This document shows, one piece after another, positions 25,206-33,782 of a DNA stretch of 56,345 nt (position 1 is the first letter of the stretch; every line of letters starts with the position of its first letter). Where the stretch lies: the NCBI GenBank assembly GCA_002404895.1, contig DHKO01000032.1, positions 1 through 56,345 on the forward strand. The letters run 5' to 3'. Origin of the DNA: Treponema sp. UBA4692. Its GTDB lineage: Bacteria > Spirochaetota > Spirochaetia > Treponematales > Treponemataceae. Both the position numbers and the translations under genes were made by a program. The notes beneath the pieces were generated by a model. That model was not told the origin of the DNA. It was given only the letters and a program-made list of their open reading frames with translations, and made no database searches.

Positions 25206-25435
25206 GCTGTTTTTGTGCGCTGTTTTGCCGGATAATCAGCGGTTTTCGCTTGGTGTCCGGCGATTTTTTTTGCTCGGCATTTTTTCAAATTGTTTTGCGC
25301 ATCTCGTATCTGTATGATTTTTTTTGCCGGATATTCGATGTTATTTCGTTGTTTTGACTGCAAAGCTTTTCAGGCGTTCCCAAAAACCGGGAGCGTCTTT
25401 TTTTTTCTTGTTCTTTAATATAGAATCGCTTTGTT

Positions 25436-27355
25436 ATGGAAAAATCTTCGGTTGTGATTTATAAGAATGTTCCTGCGCTGGTGGGAGAGAAAGACGGCGA
25501 CAAATTTTCTATTGACTGGTGCTCGTATTGGGGAAAGCCGAAGGGCAAGAAAAACAATTACGCTTCGCAGAAAGTGCGCGCAAAGGATGTTGTTCCGCTT
25601 TGTGAAAAGTCGGCTTCTTCTATTGATTCTCTTATGGATTTTGCGGACGCTTGCGCTGATGAAAATTCAGAAACTGGAAAAAAATTAAGAGAGCAGATAA
25701 AAGAGATTTACGAGCTTTTGGAAAGCGACGATTCAACAAAAAATCAGGAAGTCGCTTTTTCGGAGCTTTTCGAGCTTGTGCGCGGCGAAATCAAGGCTGA
25801 TGAAAGCTGGGGCGTTTATTCCGCGCTGAAAAACGGATTTGAATTTGAGGAGAAAATAAAAGACGGCGAGATTTTCTTTGCTCCGCGCTCTGAAGATGAA
25901 ATCAAAAATTTGAAGGACAAGGCTTTTGAAAAAGAGCATGCGGAGGAAATCCGGGCGGCGTTCATAAAAAGACTGAAATCGAAAAATCTTCTTCCTGAAG
26001 ATGCGAAATATATGGCGGACGTTGAGGCTTTGGCTCTTGGAATGACAGACAAAAGCAAGACGATGCGCGATGCTGGAATCGGCGAGACTCCTGAAAAGGC
26101 GCACAAGCTTTTACTCGATACGAAAATCTGGGACATTACGAGAAATCCTTATCCTGTGCGCGCTGGGCTTAGCGCAAAAAGCGCGACTTTGGGACTTGGA
26201 AAAATTCCCGACGAGGAAAGAACTAGAGTTGAAGGCGTAAGCTACGCGATTGACAGCGAATGGTCAAACGACCCTGACGACGCGATTGCATTTGACGGAA
26301 AATATCTTTGGGTTCACATTGCCGACCCTGCAAGCTATGTGAAGCCGGACTCCGAAATTGACAAGATGGCGAGAAGCCGCGGCGCGACGCTTTATCTTCC
26401 GGAGGGGGCGGCGCGAATGTTGAGCGAGGACTGCCTTGAGGATTACGCGCTTGGTCTTAGGGAAGAAAGCCGCGCGCTAAGCTTTAAAATCACTTTGAAT
26501 GAGAACGGAGACATTGAGGACTGCGATATTTTGCGGACGATTGTCGATGTGAAGCGTCTGACTTATCTGAAAGCCGATGAGCTGAAAGAAACGCCTGAGT
26601 TAAAGCCGCTTTTTGACATTGCGAGGCGGAATTTTGAGCGGCGTGTGAAAAAAGGCGCGGTGAATATTTCAATTCCTGAAGTGCATATTGATGTTGACCC
26701 GGAAACTAAAAACGTTGTTTTCACGCAAGTTCCTCATACGGAAAGCTCTGAGGTTGTGCGCGAGGCGATGCTCTTGGCTGGAGAAGGCGCGGCGAAATTC
26801 GCATTCAAGAATCATCTTCCGTTTCCTTTTATCTCCCAGGAGATTGGCGATTTGCCGAAGGATTTGCCTGAAGGTCTTGCGGGGCAGTTCAGGCTCAGAA
26901 AATGCATGAGAAAACGCGTTGTGAGCGTTACTCCGTCTAGCCACGCGGGGCTGGGGCTTGGAATGTATTCCCAGGTGACTTCTCCTTTGCGTCGCTACGG
27001 CGATTTAATCAGCCATATGCAGCTCCGCGCGTTTATAAAAGGCGAAGATTTAATCGACAAGGACACGATGCTTTTGCGCATGAGCGAGGGCGACGCTGCG
27101 GCTCAGGCTTCGAGAAAGGCGGAGCGTTCAAGCCGGACTCACTGGACTTTGGTCTATCTTCTTAAAAATCCTGACTGGACTGGAGACGCGATTTGCGTTG
27201 ACAAGCAGCAGAAACAGGCTTTGTATTTTATTCCGTCGCTTGGAATGGAAACTGTGATTGGCGGCGCTTCTCCTGTTGACTTGAACGGAACTGTCAAAAT
27301 CTCAGTGAGCAAAATCGATTTGCCGAATTTGCAAGTGGTTTTCAAATTTTCTTGA
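25436..27355 (+). CDS. RNB-domain ribonuclease (RNase II/R family)
   Basis: 639 aa. Residues about 265-560 form the RNB catalytic domain, recognisable by Y-A-I-D-S-E-W-S-N-D-P-D-D-A-I (clustered metal-binding Asp residues) and Y-S-Q-V-T-S-P-L-R-R-Y-G-D-L. The N-terminal 250 residues are diverged and the C-terminal S1 domain is short and diverged, so it is an RNase II-like 3'-5' exonuclease variant rather than full-length RNase R. No Shine-Dalgarno is seen; a -10-like TAGAAT (25421-25426) lies 9 nt before the ATG. A J-domain gene follows after 21 nt, probably in the same transcript. Confidence 0.85.
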   Translation: MEKSSVVIYKNVPALVGEKDGDKFSIDWCSYWGKPKGKKNNYASQKVRAKDVVPLCEKSASSIDSLMDFADACADENSETGKKLREQIKEIYELLESDDSTKNQEVAFSELFELVRGEIKADESWGVYSALKNGFEFEEKIKDGEIFFAPRSEDEIKNLKDKAFEKEHAEEIRAAFIKRLKSKNLLPEDAKYMADVEALALGMTDKSKTMRDAGIGETPEKAHKLLLDTKIWDITRNPYPVRAGLSAKSATLGLGKIPDEERTRVEGVSYAIDSEWSNDPDDAIAFDGKYLWVHIADPASYVKPDSEIDKMARSRGATLYLPEGAARMLSEDCLEDYALGLREESRALSFKITLNENGDIEDCDILRTIVDVKRLTYLKADELKETPELKPLFDIARRNFERRVKKGAVNISIPEVHIDVDPETKNVVFTQVPHTESSEVVREAMLLAGEGAAKFAFKNHLPFPFISQEIGDLPKDLPEGLAGQFRLRKCMRKRVVSVTPSSHAGLGLGMYSQVTSPLRRYGDLISHMQLRAFIKGEDLIDKDTMLLRMSEGDAAAQASRKAERSSRTHWTLVYLLKNPDWTGDAICVDKQQKQALYFIPSLGMETVIGGASPVDLNGTVKISVSKIDLPNLQVVFKFS

Positions 27356-27376
27356 TTGGAGTAAACTTAGCCTACT

Positions 27377-28132
27377 TTGGAAGATTTTTACAAGATTCTT
27401 GGCGTGCGCCACGGAGCTACAGCCGCCGAGATAAAACGAGCATACAGAAACAAGGCGAAGCTTCTTCATCCAGATGTCTCGCACGATGAGAATTCTGTTG
27501 AGGAATTCAAGAAAGTTGTCCGCGCGTTTGAAGTTTTGTCAGACGTGAAGCAGCGTTCGCTTTTTGAGGAATCGTATTTTACACGGCGCGGATTTAAAAG
27601 GCGCGAGGCGGTCGATTCTTTTGACTACAGAAAATGGCTTCTTGCGCGAACTGACGAGGAAAGCCGCTCGAAGTTGATTTTTTTTGACTTGATGCATCAC
27701 CGCGAAGATGACGCAGTTCAGGAATTCAAGCGGATGAGCATGAATCATGCTGGATTTCGTCTTGCGAAATGGTTTATACGCGAGGATTTTATGGATTACG
27801 GCTTTATCCTTTGCGAGGAGCTTGTGCTGCGCCAGGAATATTACGACGCGTTCATTTTGCTTGAGCAGATTATTCGGATGGAATACAGCTACTCGTATTT
27901 CAGGCTTTTCTTCCCGGAAGTCTTGGATTTGGCGAGAAATATTTTGAAGAATCATCTTGAGGGAAAAATCGATGACGAGCTTGCGCTTGACTGCTGGGAG
28001 CGTGCTCTGGAGCTTGGCTTTGGACGCGCCGACGACTCGTTTTTCCTTCATAAGATGGCTCTTGCTTACAGGCGGCTTGGCGACAGCGCGACCGCCAGAA
28101 TTTGCGAGGAAGAGTCTTTGAGGCTGAAATGA
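27377..28132 (+). CDS. J-domain protein without zinc finger
   Basis: 251 aa starting at TTG 27377 (M-E-D-F-Y-K-I-L-G-V). The first 70 residues are a J domain with the essential H-P-D motif, which stimulates a DnaK ATPase. There is no Gly/Phe region or zinc finger. The remaining 170 residues are helical with repeat-like spacing, perhaps TPR-like, suggesting a specialised DnaK co-chaperone. The TTG start has no close binding site, so translation may be coupled to the upstream nuclease gene. Confidence 0.8.
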   Translation: MEDFYKILGVRHGATAAEIKRAYRNKAKLLHPDVSHDENSVEEFKKVVRAFEVLSDVKQRSLFEESYFTRRGFKRREAVDSFDYRKWLLARTDEESRSKLIFFDLMHHREDDAVQEFKRMSMNHAGFRLAKWFIREDFMDYGFILCEELVLRQEYYDAFILLEQIIRMEYSYSYFRLFFPEVLDLARNILKNHLEGKIDDELALDCWERALELGFGRADDSFFLHKMALAYRRLGDSATARICEEESLRLK

Positions 28133-28155
28133 AATATTTTTCACGGAGATGGTTC

Positions 28156-28304
28156 GCGTTAGGGATTGGAGAGGCGGCTAAGCCGTTGCGGACTGAGCGA
28201 AAGCGAAGTGAAGCAATGGAGCGCGGCTAGCGCGGAACCTCGGAAAGCCCGACAGCAGGACGCGACAGAACGAAGTGACGGAGCGGCTTGCTGGAACGCC
28301 CGAG
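28156..28304 (+). repeat. dispersed hairpin-rich element, copy C, upstream of map
   Basis: Begins GCGTTAGGGATTGG and ends CTGGAACGCCCGAG. It shares GCCGTTGCG and GAAGCAATGGA with copy A. Internal palindromic stems include GGCGGCT..AGCCG and GCGCGGCTAGCGC. It occupies most of the 233-nt gap between the J-domain gene and map, ending about 60 nt before the map start codon. An ATTGCTTTGCTCTCGATGACG tail follows. Confidence 0.75.
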
Positions 28305-28365
28305 AATTGCTTTGCTCTCGATGACGAATTTAATTTTTGGAAACAGTTGATAGGAGATATACAGA

Positions 28366-29130
28366 ATGATTCGTTTGAAAAATCAGAAGGAAATTGACGG
28401 AATCAGGAAGTCTTGCCACGCTTTGGCGGATTTGTTTCGCGAGGTTGTGCCGAAAGTTCATGCCGGAATGAGCACGAAAGAAGTTGACGATTTGGTTGTG
28501 AAATTTATAAAGAGCGTTGGCGGAACTCCGGCCTGGTACAAGGAAGATTTTGCCGGAGCTGCGTGCATAAGCATAAACAACGAGGTTATCCACGGAATTC
28601 CGAGCAAGCACAGGATTATTCGTGACGGAGATATTGTCTCGCTTGATATTGGAATTGACTTGGACGGATATATTTCTGACTCTACGCATACGGTTATGGT
28701 CGGAGATGTGAAGCCTGAAATCAGACAGCTGGTCGAAGTTACAAGAGAAAGCCTCCGCGCCGGAATTGCGGCCTGCGTTGCCGGAAACAGAATCCGCGAC
28801 ATTTCAAATGCGGTTTATGATGTTGCTCATGTGAAGCACGGCTACGGCGTAGTTGAGGATTACTGCGGGCACGGAGTCGGAATCGATGTCCATGAAGACC
28901 CGAGCATTCCGAACTATCCTTGCTCAGGCCCGAATCCAAGAATTCAAAGCGGAATGGTTCTCGCGATTGAGCCGATGATAAATCTAGGAACTGAAAAAGT
29001 GGATTTGGCGAAGGACGGCTGGACAGTTCTGACTGCGGATGGAAAATGGAGCTGCCACGAGGAGCATACTGTCGCGGTTTTTGACGACCACACGGAAGTC
29101 CTTACGGCCTGCGACGATTTGGTCTGCTAA
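28366..29130 (+). CDS. map: methionine aminopeptidase, type I
   Basis: 254 aa. The five metal ligands of the pita-bread fold are present: two Asp in D-I-G-I-D-L-D-G-Y and D-S-T-H-T, His in C-G-H-G-V-G, Glu in A-I-E-P-M and Glu in E-E-H-T-V-A. It removes N-terminal Met from nascent proteins. The Shine-Dalgarno TAGGAG lies 10 nt upstream. It has no zinc-finger N-terminal extension. The 5' region contains a dispersed repeat element. Confidence 0.93.
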   Translation: MIRLKNQKEIDGIRKSCHALADLFREVVPKVHAGMSTKEVDDLVVKFIKSVGGTPAWYKEDFAGAACISINNEVIHGIPSKHRIIRDGDIVSLDIGIDLDGYISDSTHTVMVGDVKPEIRQLVEVTRESLRAGIAACVAGNRIRDISNAVYDVAHVKHGYGVVEDYCGHGVGIDVHEDPSIPNYPCSGPNPRIQSGMVLAIEPMINLGTEKVDLAKDGWTVLTADGKWSCHEEHTVAVFDDHTEVLTACDDLVC

Positions 29131-29256
29131 GTTTTTGTAACCATTCCTTTAAAATTTGATTATATTTAATGAAGACATTGGAATACGCTTATAATTTTTT
29201 GATACGAAAAGCGTTTCCGCGTTAGATTTTTATTTCTCTTTTTGGAGGAAATGGAT

Positions 29257-30756
29257 ATGAAAAAAATTACAAAAGGTATTTTTGCCGGAGTTGCAGCCTG
29301 CGCGGTTGGCTTCGGCGCGCTTTCAATTTCATGCAAGGCAGTCGAGGTTAAAGGAACTGCCGACACTGCTTTTGCCGACACAAAAGCTCCGGCTGTCTCA
29401 ATTCCGTCCGAGTCTTTGAAAGTTGTGGAGGCTCTGCAGGATTCTTTCCGTTCGGTAAGTTCTGGAGTTCTTCCTTCAGTTGTCGAGATTGACATCACGG
29501 AAAAAACCGAGGTCGAGACAGTAAATCCTTTTGAAGGCTGGCCTTTCGATTTCTTTTTCGGGCAGCCGAATCAGGATCAGAAAAACAATAAGCGCGAGCT
29601 TGAGCAGAAAGGTCTTGGCTCCGGCGTGATTGTCAGAAGAGACGGAAACACTGTTTATGTTCTTACAAACAACCACGTTGCAGGAAAGGCGACTGATATA
29701 AAAGTAAAGCTGAACGACGGCCAGGAATTCAATGGAAAACTGATTGGCCACGATGAGCGGCAGGATATTGCGCTTGTCTCTTTCGAGGCTAAAAAAGACT
29801 CAAATATAACTGTTGCGGTTCTTGGAGACAGCGACAAAGTCCAGACAGGCGACATTTGCTTGGCGATGGGCGCGCCTTTGGGCTACAGCCAGTCAGTTAC
29901 TCAGGGAATTGTAAGCGCGACAGGACGTAGCGGCGACCAGATTGGAAACATGAACGACTTTATCCAGACTGATGCGGCAATCAACCAGGGAAATTCCGGC
30001 GGGCCACTTGTTAATATTTACGGCGAGGTAATCGGAATCAACACTTGGATTGCGTCTTCAAGCGGCGGAAGCGTTGGTCTTGGATTTGCTCTTCCTATAA
30101 ATTCTGTGAAAAAGGCGATTGATGACTTTGTTTCAAAAGGAAAAATCACTTACGGCTGGCTTGGCGTTTCTCTTGTTGAAATCAATGACGACTACAAGGA
30201 AGAGCTTGGCGTGAAAGGTCAGAACGGAGCGTTCGCTTCGCAGGTGTTCATCGGCTCTCCTGCTGCTAAAGGCGGAATTCAGGCTGGCGACTACATTGTT
30301 GCAATCAATGGAAAAGACGTGAAGTCCCAGAATGAGCTTATGCGCGAGGTTGGCTATCTTCCTGCTGACAAGGTTGCGGAATTCACAGTCTTGCGCGCCG
30401 GAAAGAAAATAAATCTTAAAGTGAAAATCGAGGAGCGCACTGACAAGGTTTCTGCCGACAATTCTAAGCTTTGGCCTGGGTTCATCGTTTCTCCTTTGAA
30501 CGACAAGCTTAAGGAAAAGCTCGAAATCACTGATTCAAAAGTGAAGGGCGTTGTTGTGAGCAGTGTTCTTGAAAAGTCTCCTGCGGCAGCTTTAAGAATC
30601 CAGAACGGAGACGTAATCACTGCGGTGAACGACAAGAAAGTCAAGAATGTTCAGGAATTCTACGCCGCGCTTGATTTGAGCCGAAACAAGGAAATTTGGT
30701 TTGACGTTTATTCTAACGGACACACGATTTCCACAGGACATTACAAGCTGGACTAG
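29257..30756 (+). CDS. HtrA/DegP-type serine protease, probable lipoprotein
   Basis: The start is placed at ATG 29257, 9 nt after GGAGG; ATG 29251 is an alternative. The 499-aa protein has a signal sequence ending in L-S-I-S-C, a plausible spirochaete lipobox, so it is probably anchored in the envelope. The trypsin-like domain holds the triad: His in N-N-H-V-A (near 139), Asp in D-I-A-L-V (near 170) and Ser in G-N-S-G-G-P-L (near 247). Two PDZ domains follow (about 290-380 and 400-499). It degrades or refolds misfolded envelope proteins. Monocistronic with a terminator. Confidence 0.92.
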   Translation: MKKITKGIFAGVAACAVGFGALSISCKAVEVKGTADTAFADTKAPAVSIPSESLKVVEALQDSFRSVSSGVLPSVVEIDITEKTEVETVNPFEGWPFDFFFGQPNQDQKNNKRELEQKGLGSGVIVRRDGNTVYVLTNNHVAGKATDIKVKLNDGQEFNGKLIGHDERQDIALVSFEAKKDSNITVAVLGDSDKVQTGDICLAMGAPLGYSQSVTQGIVSATGRSGDQIGNMNDFIQTDAAINQGNSGGPLVNIYGEVIGINTWIASSSGGSVGLGFALPINSVKKAIDDFVSKGKITYGWLGVSLVEINDDYKEELGVKGQNGAFASQVFIGSPAAKGGIQAGDYIVAINGKDVKSQNELMREVGYLPADKVAEFTVLRAGKKINLKVKIEERTDKVSADNSKLWPGFIVSPLNDKLKEKLEITDSKVKGVVVSSVLEKSPAAALRIQNGDVITAVNDKKVKNVQEFYAALDLSRNKEIWFDVYSNGHTISTGHYKLD

Positions 30757-30792
30757 TTTTTTAAGATTATTCTAAAATAAAGCGTGAAAAGG

Positions 30793-30818
30793 CGGCGGAC
30801 AAAATCCGCCGTTTTTTT
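30793..30818 (+). terminator. intrinsic terminator of the HtrA gene
   Basis: CGGCGGA (30793-30799), loop CAAAA, TCCGCCG (30805-30811) and a run of seven T. Confidence 0.9.
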
Positions 30819-30820
30819 GC

Positions 30821-30850
30821 TTGACTTGCCCCAACGAAATTTGATAATAT
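30821..30850 (+). promoter_or_regulatory. promoter of the rplU operon
   Basis: TTGACT (30821-30826), an 18-nt spacer, TAATAT (30845-30850). The leader of about 63 nt contains GCCG..CGGC pairing (near 30875-30905), which could be a ribosomal-protein autoregulatory structure. Confidence 0.65.
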
Positions 30851-30920
30851 TTTTCACTCATATTTTTTAGTTTAGCCGAAGGAGTTTCCGTTACACTTCC
30901 CGGCGGTTAAGAGGTTTTAT

Positions 30921-31232
30921 ATGTACGCACTTTTTGAATACAAAGGCAAACAGTACAAGGCTGAGAAAGATGCTATGATCGCTGTTGACAAAATCGACGC
31001 GGCAGATGGCACAGAAATTGAAATCGACTCAGTTCTTTTGGTTAGCGATGGCGACAAAGTAACAGTCGGCTCTCCATACGTTAAGGGCGCAAAAATCAAC
31101 GTTGTTGTTGATCACGCTTGGCGCGACAGAAAAGTTCTTGTTTTCAAGTACAAGAGCAAGAAAGACTATCACCGCTTGCATGGACACAGACAGAACTACA
31201 CAGACATCCGTGTTAAGGACATCATTCTCTAA
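30921..31232 (+). CDS. rplU: 50S ribosomal protein L21
   Basis: 103 aa matching bL21 end to end: M-Y-A-L-F-E-Y-K-G-K-Q-Y-K at the start and the conserved K-S-K-K-D-Y-H-R-L-H-G-H-R-Q near the C-terminus that contacts 23S rRNA. First gene of the rplU-prp-rpmA cluster, with a promoter at 30821. Confidence 0.95.
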   Translation: MYALFEYKGKQYKAEKDAMIAVDKIDAADGTEIEIDSVLLVSDGDKVTVGSPYVKGAKINVVVDHAWRDRKVLVFKYKSKKDYHRLHGHRQNYTDIRVKDIIL

Positions 31233-31242
31233 TTTTTAGAAA

Positions 31243-31581
31243 ATGACTGTCGTAACACTTTCCTGCGGCAAAAACGGTGTGCTGAAAAAATGTGAAGCTA
31301 ACGGACACGCCGGTTTTTCTAAGAAAGGCACAGACATTGTTTGTTCGGCAATTACAATATTGCTTAGGACTTCAATGCAGGTTCTTTCACACACGGAAGA
31401 TGTTTCTTTGATAGCAGAAACTTCTGCACGGGGAAATCTCGCATTCTCGGTGGAAGTAAAAGGCGGAAATCCTGAAACGGAGATTCGCCTAAAATACGCG
31501 GCTGATTTTATCAGAGATGGAGTCGGCTCTTTGGCAAAAGATTTTCCTGAGAACGTTAGTTTTTATGAAATCGAAGCCTAG
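31243..31581 (+). CDS. prp: ribosomal-processing cysteine protease Prp (YsxB family)
   Basis: 112 aa between L21 and L27, 10 nt after rplU. The catalytic pair is present: His in A-N-G-H-A-G-F-S (near residue 22) and Cys in D-I-V-C-S-A-I-T (near residue 34). In Firmicutes Prp removes an N-terminal extension of L27. The L27 encoded just downstream lacks any such extension, so its substrate here is unclear. Confidence 0.85.
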   Translation: MTVVTLSCGKNGVLKKCEANGHAGFSKKGTDIVCSAITILLRTSMQVLSHTEDVSLIAETSARGNLAFSVEVKGGNPETEIRLKYAADFIRDGVGSLAKDFPENVSFYEIEA

Positions 31582-31615
31582 CGGGAATAAACTGAAAGAA
31601 TAGCGGAGGCTTAAT

Positions 31616-31873
31616 ATGGGACGCAGTAAAGGCGGTAGCGGCGCGAAAAACGGACGCCGTTCAAATCCGAATCATTTGGGCGTAAAAGTTTATGGTGGAC
31701 AGGCTATTACAGCAGGTTCAATCATTGTAAAACAGCGTGGAACTAAGATCTTCCCCGGCGACAATGTAAAGAAAGCTGGAGATGACGGACTTTTTGCAAC
31801 AGCTGACGGCGTTGTAAAATTCCACGAGCGCAACAACAGAAAATATGCTTCTGTTGTTACTGCAAACGCATAA
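31616..31873 (+). CDS. rpmA: 50S ribosomal protein L27
   Basis: 85 aa, bL27. It begins M-G-R-S-K-G-G-S-G-A-K-N-G-R, so the normal mature N-terminus directly follows Met and no cleavable F-F-A-S extension is present. The conserved core V-Y-G-G-Q-A-I-T-A-G-S-I-I-V-K-Q-R-G-T is intact. The flexible N-terminal tail reaches the peptidyl-transferase centre. A terminator follows. Confidence 0.95.
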   Translation: MGRSKGGSGAKNGRRSNPNHLGVKVYGGQAITAGSIIVKQRGTKIFPGDNVKKAGDDGLFATADGVVKFHERNNRKYASVVTANA

Positions 31874-31896
31874 GTTTTACATTCGGTAAAAATCAG

Positions 31897-31930
31897 CCCG
31901 GATTCAGTGATACTGTTTCCGGGTTTTTTT
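31897..31930 (+). terminator. terminator after rpmA
   Basis: CCCGGA (31897-31902) and TCCGGG (31918-31923) with an inner CAGT-GAT-ACTG stem, followed by seven T. Confidence 0.9.
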
Positions 31931-31953
31931 GTATATTTGATAATGGAACTGTT

Positions 31954-33114
31954 ATGAAACAATTTGCAGATGAGGCAATAATCGAAGTTTGGTCTGGAAA
32001 AGGCGGAAACGGCTGTGTTTCTTTTCGCCGTGAGAAATATATTCCGATGGGCGGACCAAACGGCGGCGACGGCGGAAAAGGCGGCGATGTTATTTTCTGC
32101 GTGAAGAGAAACGTAAAAACGCTTTCAAATATCCGCTTCAAGAGATTTTTCAAGGCGCAGAACGGCGGCGACGGACAAGGCTGGAATCGTTTTGGAAAAG
32201 ACGGCGAGGACGTTACGATTGCGGTTCCGCCAGGAACAGCGATTAGAGACGCGGAGACGCACGAGCTTATCCGTGAATTCACGACTGAGTCTGAAGATGA
32301 GAGATTTGTTTTCCTGAAAGGCGGAAACGGCGGCTGGGGAAACGTTCATTTTAAGTCTTCAACAAATCAGGCGCCTAGAAACGCGAACAAAGGCCAGGAA
32401 GGACAATATAGAAAACTTTTGCTTGAAATGAGCATTATGGCGGACATCGGTCTGGTCGGTTTTCCAAATGCTGGAAAATCTTCCTTGCTTGACGCTTTTA
32501 CAAACGCGCGGCCGAAAATCGCTCCTTATCCCTTCACGACAAAAATCCCGAATCTTGGAGTTCTGCGTGCGGATTCTGACCGCGACATAATAATCGCGGA
32601 TATTCCTGGAATTATTGAGGGCGCAAGCGACGGCGCAGGGCTTGGAATTAGATTCTTGAAGCATATTTCGCGCACTGCGGGGCTTCTTTTTATGATTGAC
32701 TGTTCTGACGAAAACTGCCTTGACGCGTACAAGACCTTGTGCGGCGAGCTTGAAGGCTATTCAAAAGATTTGCTCAACAAGCCTCACATCGTTCTTTGCA
32801 ACAAGATTGACGTTGAAGGAGCTGAGGAAAACGCGAAAAAAATCGCCGATGAGATTCAGAAAAGCGAGCCTGAGACGAAAGTCATTCCTGTTTCGATTTA
32901 CGAGCGCAAAGGAATGAACGAAGTTCGCCTTGCGATTTTGGATTTGGTTGACTCAATCAATGGAAAAGGAACTTTCAATTCCGACGGCGTGAAAATCTCC
33001 GACGGAAGTTTTCTTTCATCAAAGAAAAAATCTTCAAGCCTTAATCCTAGCTTTATGGCGACGCGCTCGGTTGACGAATACATGGAAGAACAGTTTCCGG
33101 GTTCTGAAAACTGA
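31954..33114 (+). CDS. obg: GTPase ObgE/CgtA
   Basis: 386 aa. The N-terminal Obg fold (about 1-160) has glycine-rich repeats (G-K-G-G-N-G-C-V-S-F, G-G-N-G-G-W-G-N). The G domain carries G-F-P-N-A-G-K-S-S (P-loop), D-I-P-G-I-I-E-G-A and N-K-I-D. Obg acts in 50S assembly and stress control. The start at 31954 has no Shine-Dalgarno, but a GATAAT lies 9 nt upstream. Its stop overlaps the nadD start, indicating translational coupling. Confidence 0.93.
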   Translation: MKQFADEAIIEVWSGKGGNGCVSFRREKYIPMGGPNGGDGGKGGDVIFCVKRNVKTLSNIRFKRFFKAQNGGDGQGWNRFGKDGEDVTIAVPPGTAIRDAETHELIREFTTESEDERFVFLKGGNGGWGNVHFKSSTNQAPRNANKGQEGQYRKLLLEMSIMADIGLVGFPNAGKSSLLDAFTNARPKIAPYPFTTKIPNLGVLRADSDRDIIIADIPGIIEGASDGAGLGIRFLKHISRTAGLLFMIDCSDENCLDAYKTLCGELEGYSKDLLNKPHIVLCNKIDVEGAEENAKKIADEIQKSEPETKVIPVSIYERKGMNEVRLAILDLVDSINGKGTFNSDGVKISDGSFLSSKKKSSSLNPSFMATRSVDEYMEEQFPGSEN

Positions 33115-33782
33115 TGAGAATTGCGATTCTTGGCGGAAGCTTCAATCCGATTCACATAGGCCATTTGATTTTGGCTGACAGCGTTTGCTGCGACTTGGGC
33201 TATGACAAAATTCTCTTTGTTCCGGCATTTATTCCGCCGCACAAATTTATGGCGGAAGATGCTGGCTCAAAAGAGCGTCTTGAAATGGTTCAGGCTGCGG
33301 TGAAAAATGACGCGCGTTTTGAGGCTGAGCCTTGCGAAATCGAGCGGAAAGGCGTTTCCTACACTTGGGACACGGTCTGCTTTCTCGAAGAAAAATACAA
33401 AAGCGTTCTAACCGGGAAAATCGGCGTAGTTTTTGGCGACGACTTGATTTCTGACTATGACAAGTGGAATCATGCGGAAGATTTGGCGAAAAAAGCAGAT
33501 TTGATTCTCGCCTGTCGGCCTGAAAATCTTTGTTCTGATAAAAAAGGCGACGAGAATGGAAAATTCGGAAACAGCCCGACTGAAAAATACGGAAAAAATC
33601 CGATGAAAGGCGTTTCCCATGAAAATTTCCCTTATCTGCACAAAGTCGTCGAAAATCCAAGAATAGGAGTCTCTTCAACTGAAATCCGCCGGAAAATCGC
33701 GGAGGGCGGCGCATGGCGTTATCTTGTAAGCGACGGCGTTTTTGAATATATTAAATCGAAGAAATTATATGGTTTCAGATAA
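33114..33782 (+). CDS. nadD: nicotinate-nucleotide adenylyltransferase
   Basis: 222 aa with the nucleotidyltransferase motifs G-G-S-F-N-P-I-H-I-G-H (residues 7-17) and I-G-V-S-S-T-E-I-R near the C-terminus. It makes NaAD from NaMN and ATP in NAD synthesis. A Lys/Glu/Asn-rich insert lies at about residues 140-180 in place of the usual short loop. It overlaps obg and yqeK. Confidence 0.92.
   Translation: MRIAILGGSFNPIHIGHLILADSVCCDLGYDKILFVPAFIPPHKFMAEDAGSKERLEMVQAAVKNDARFEAEPCEIERKGVSYTWDTVCFLEEKYKSVLTGKIGVVFGDDLISDYDKWNHAEDLAKKADLILACRPENLCSDKKGDENGKFGNSPTEKYGKNPMKGVSHENFPYLHKVVENPRIGVSSTEIRRKIAEGGAWRYLVSDGVFEYIKSKKLYGFR

Noticed and set aside
25166..25363. A Lys/Ala-rich minus-strand ORF that resembles a histone-like basic peptide
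   Set aside because: It starts with TTG without a binding site, spans the T-run of a terminator, and its Lys-rich repeats simply reflect T8 blocks on the plus strand.
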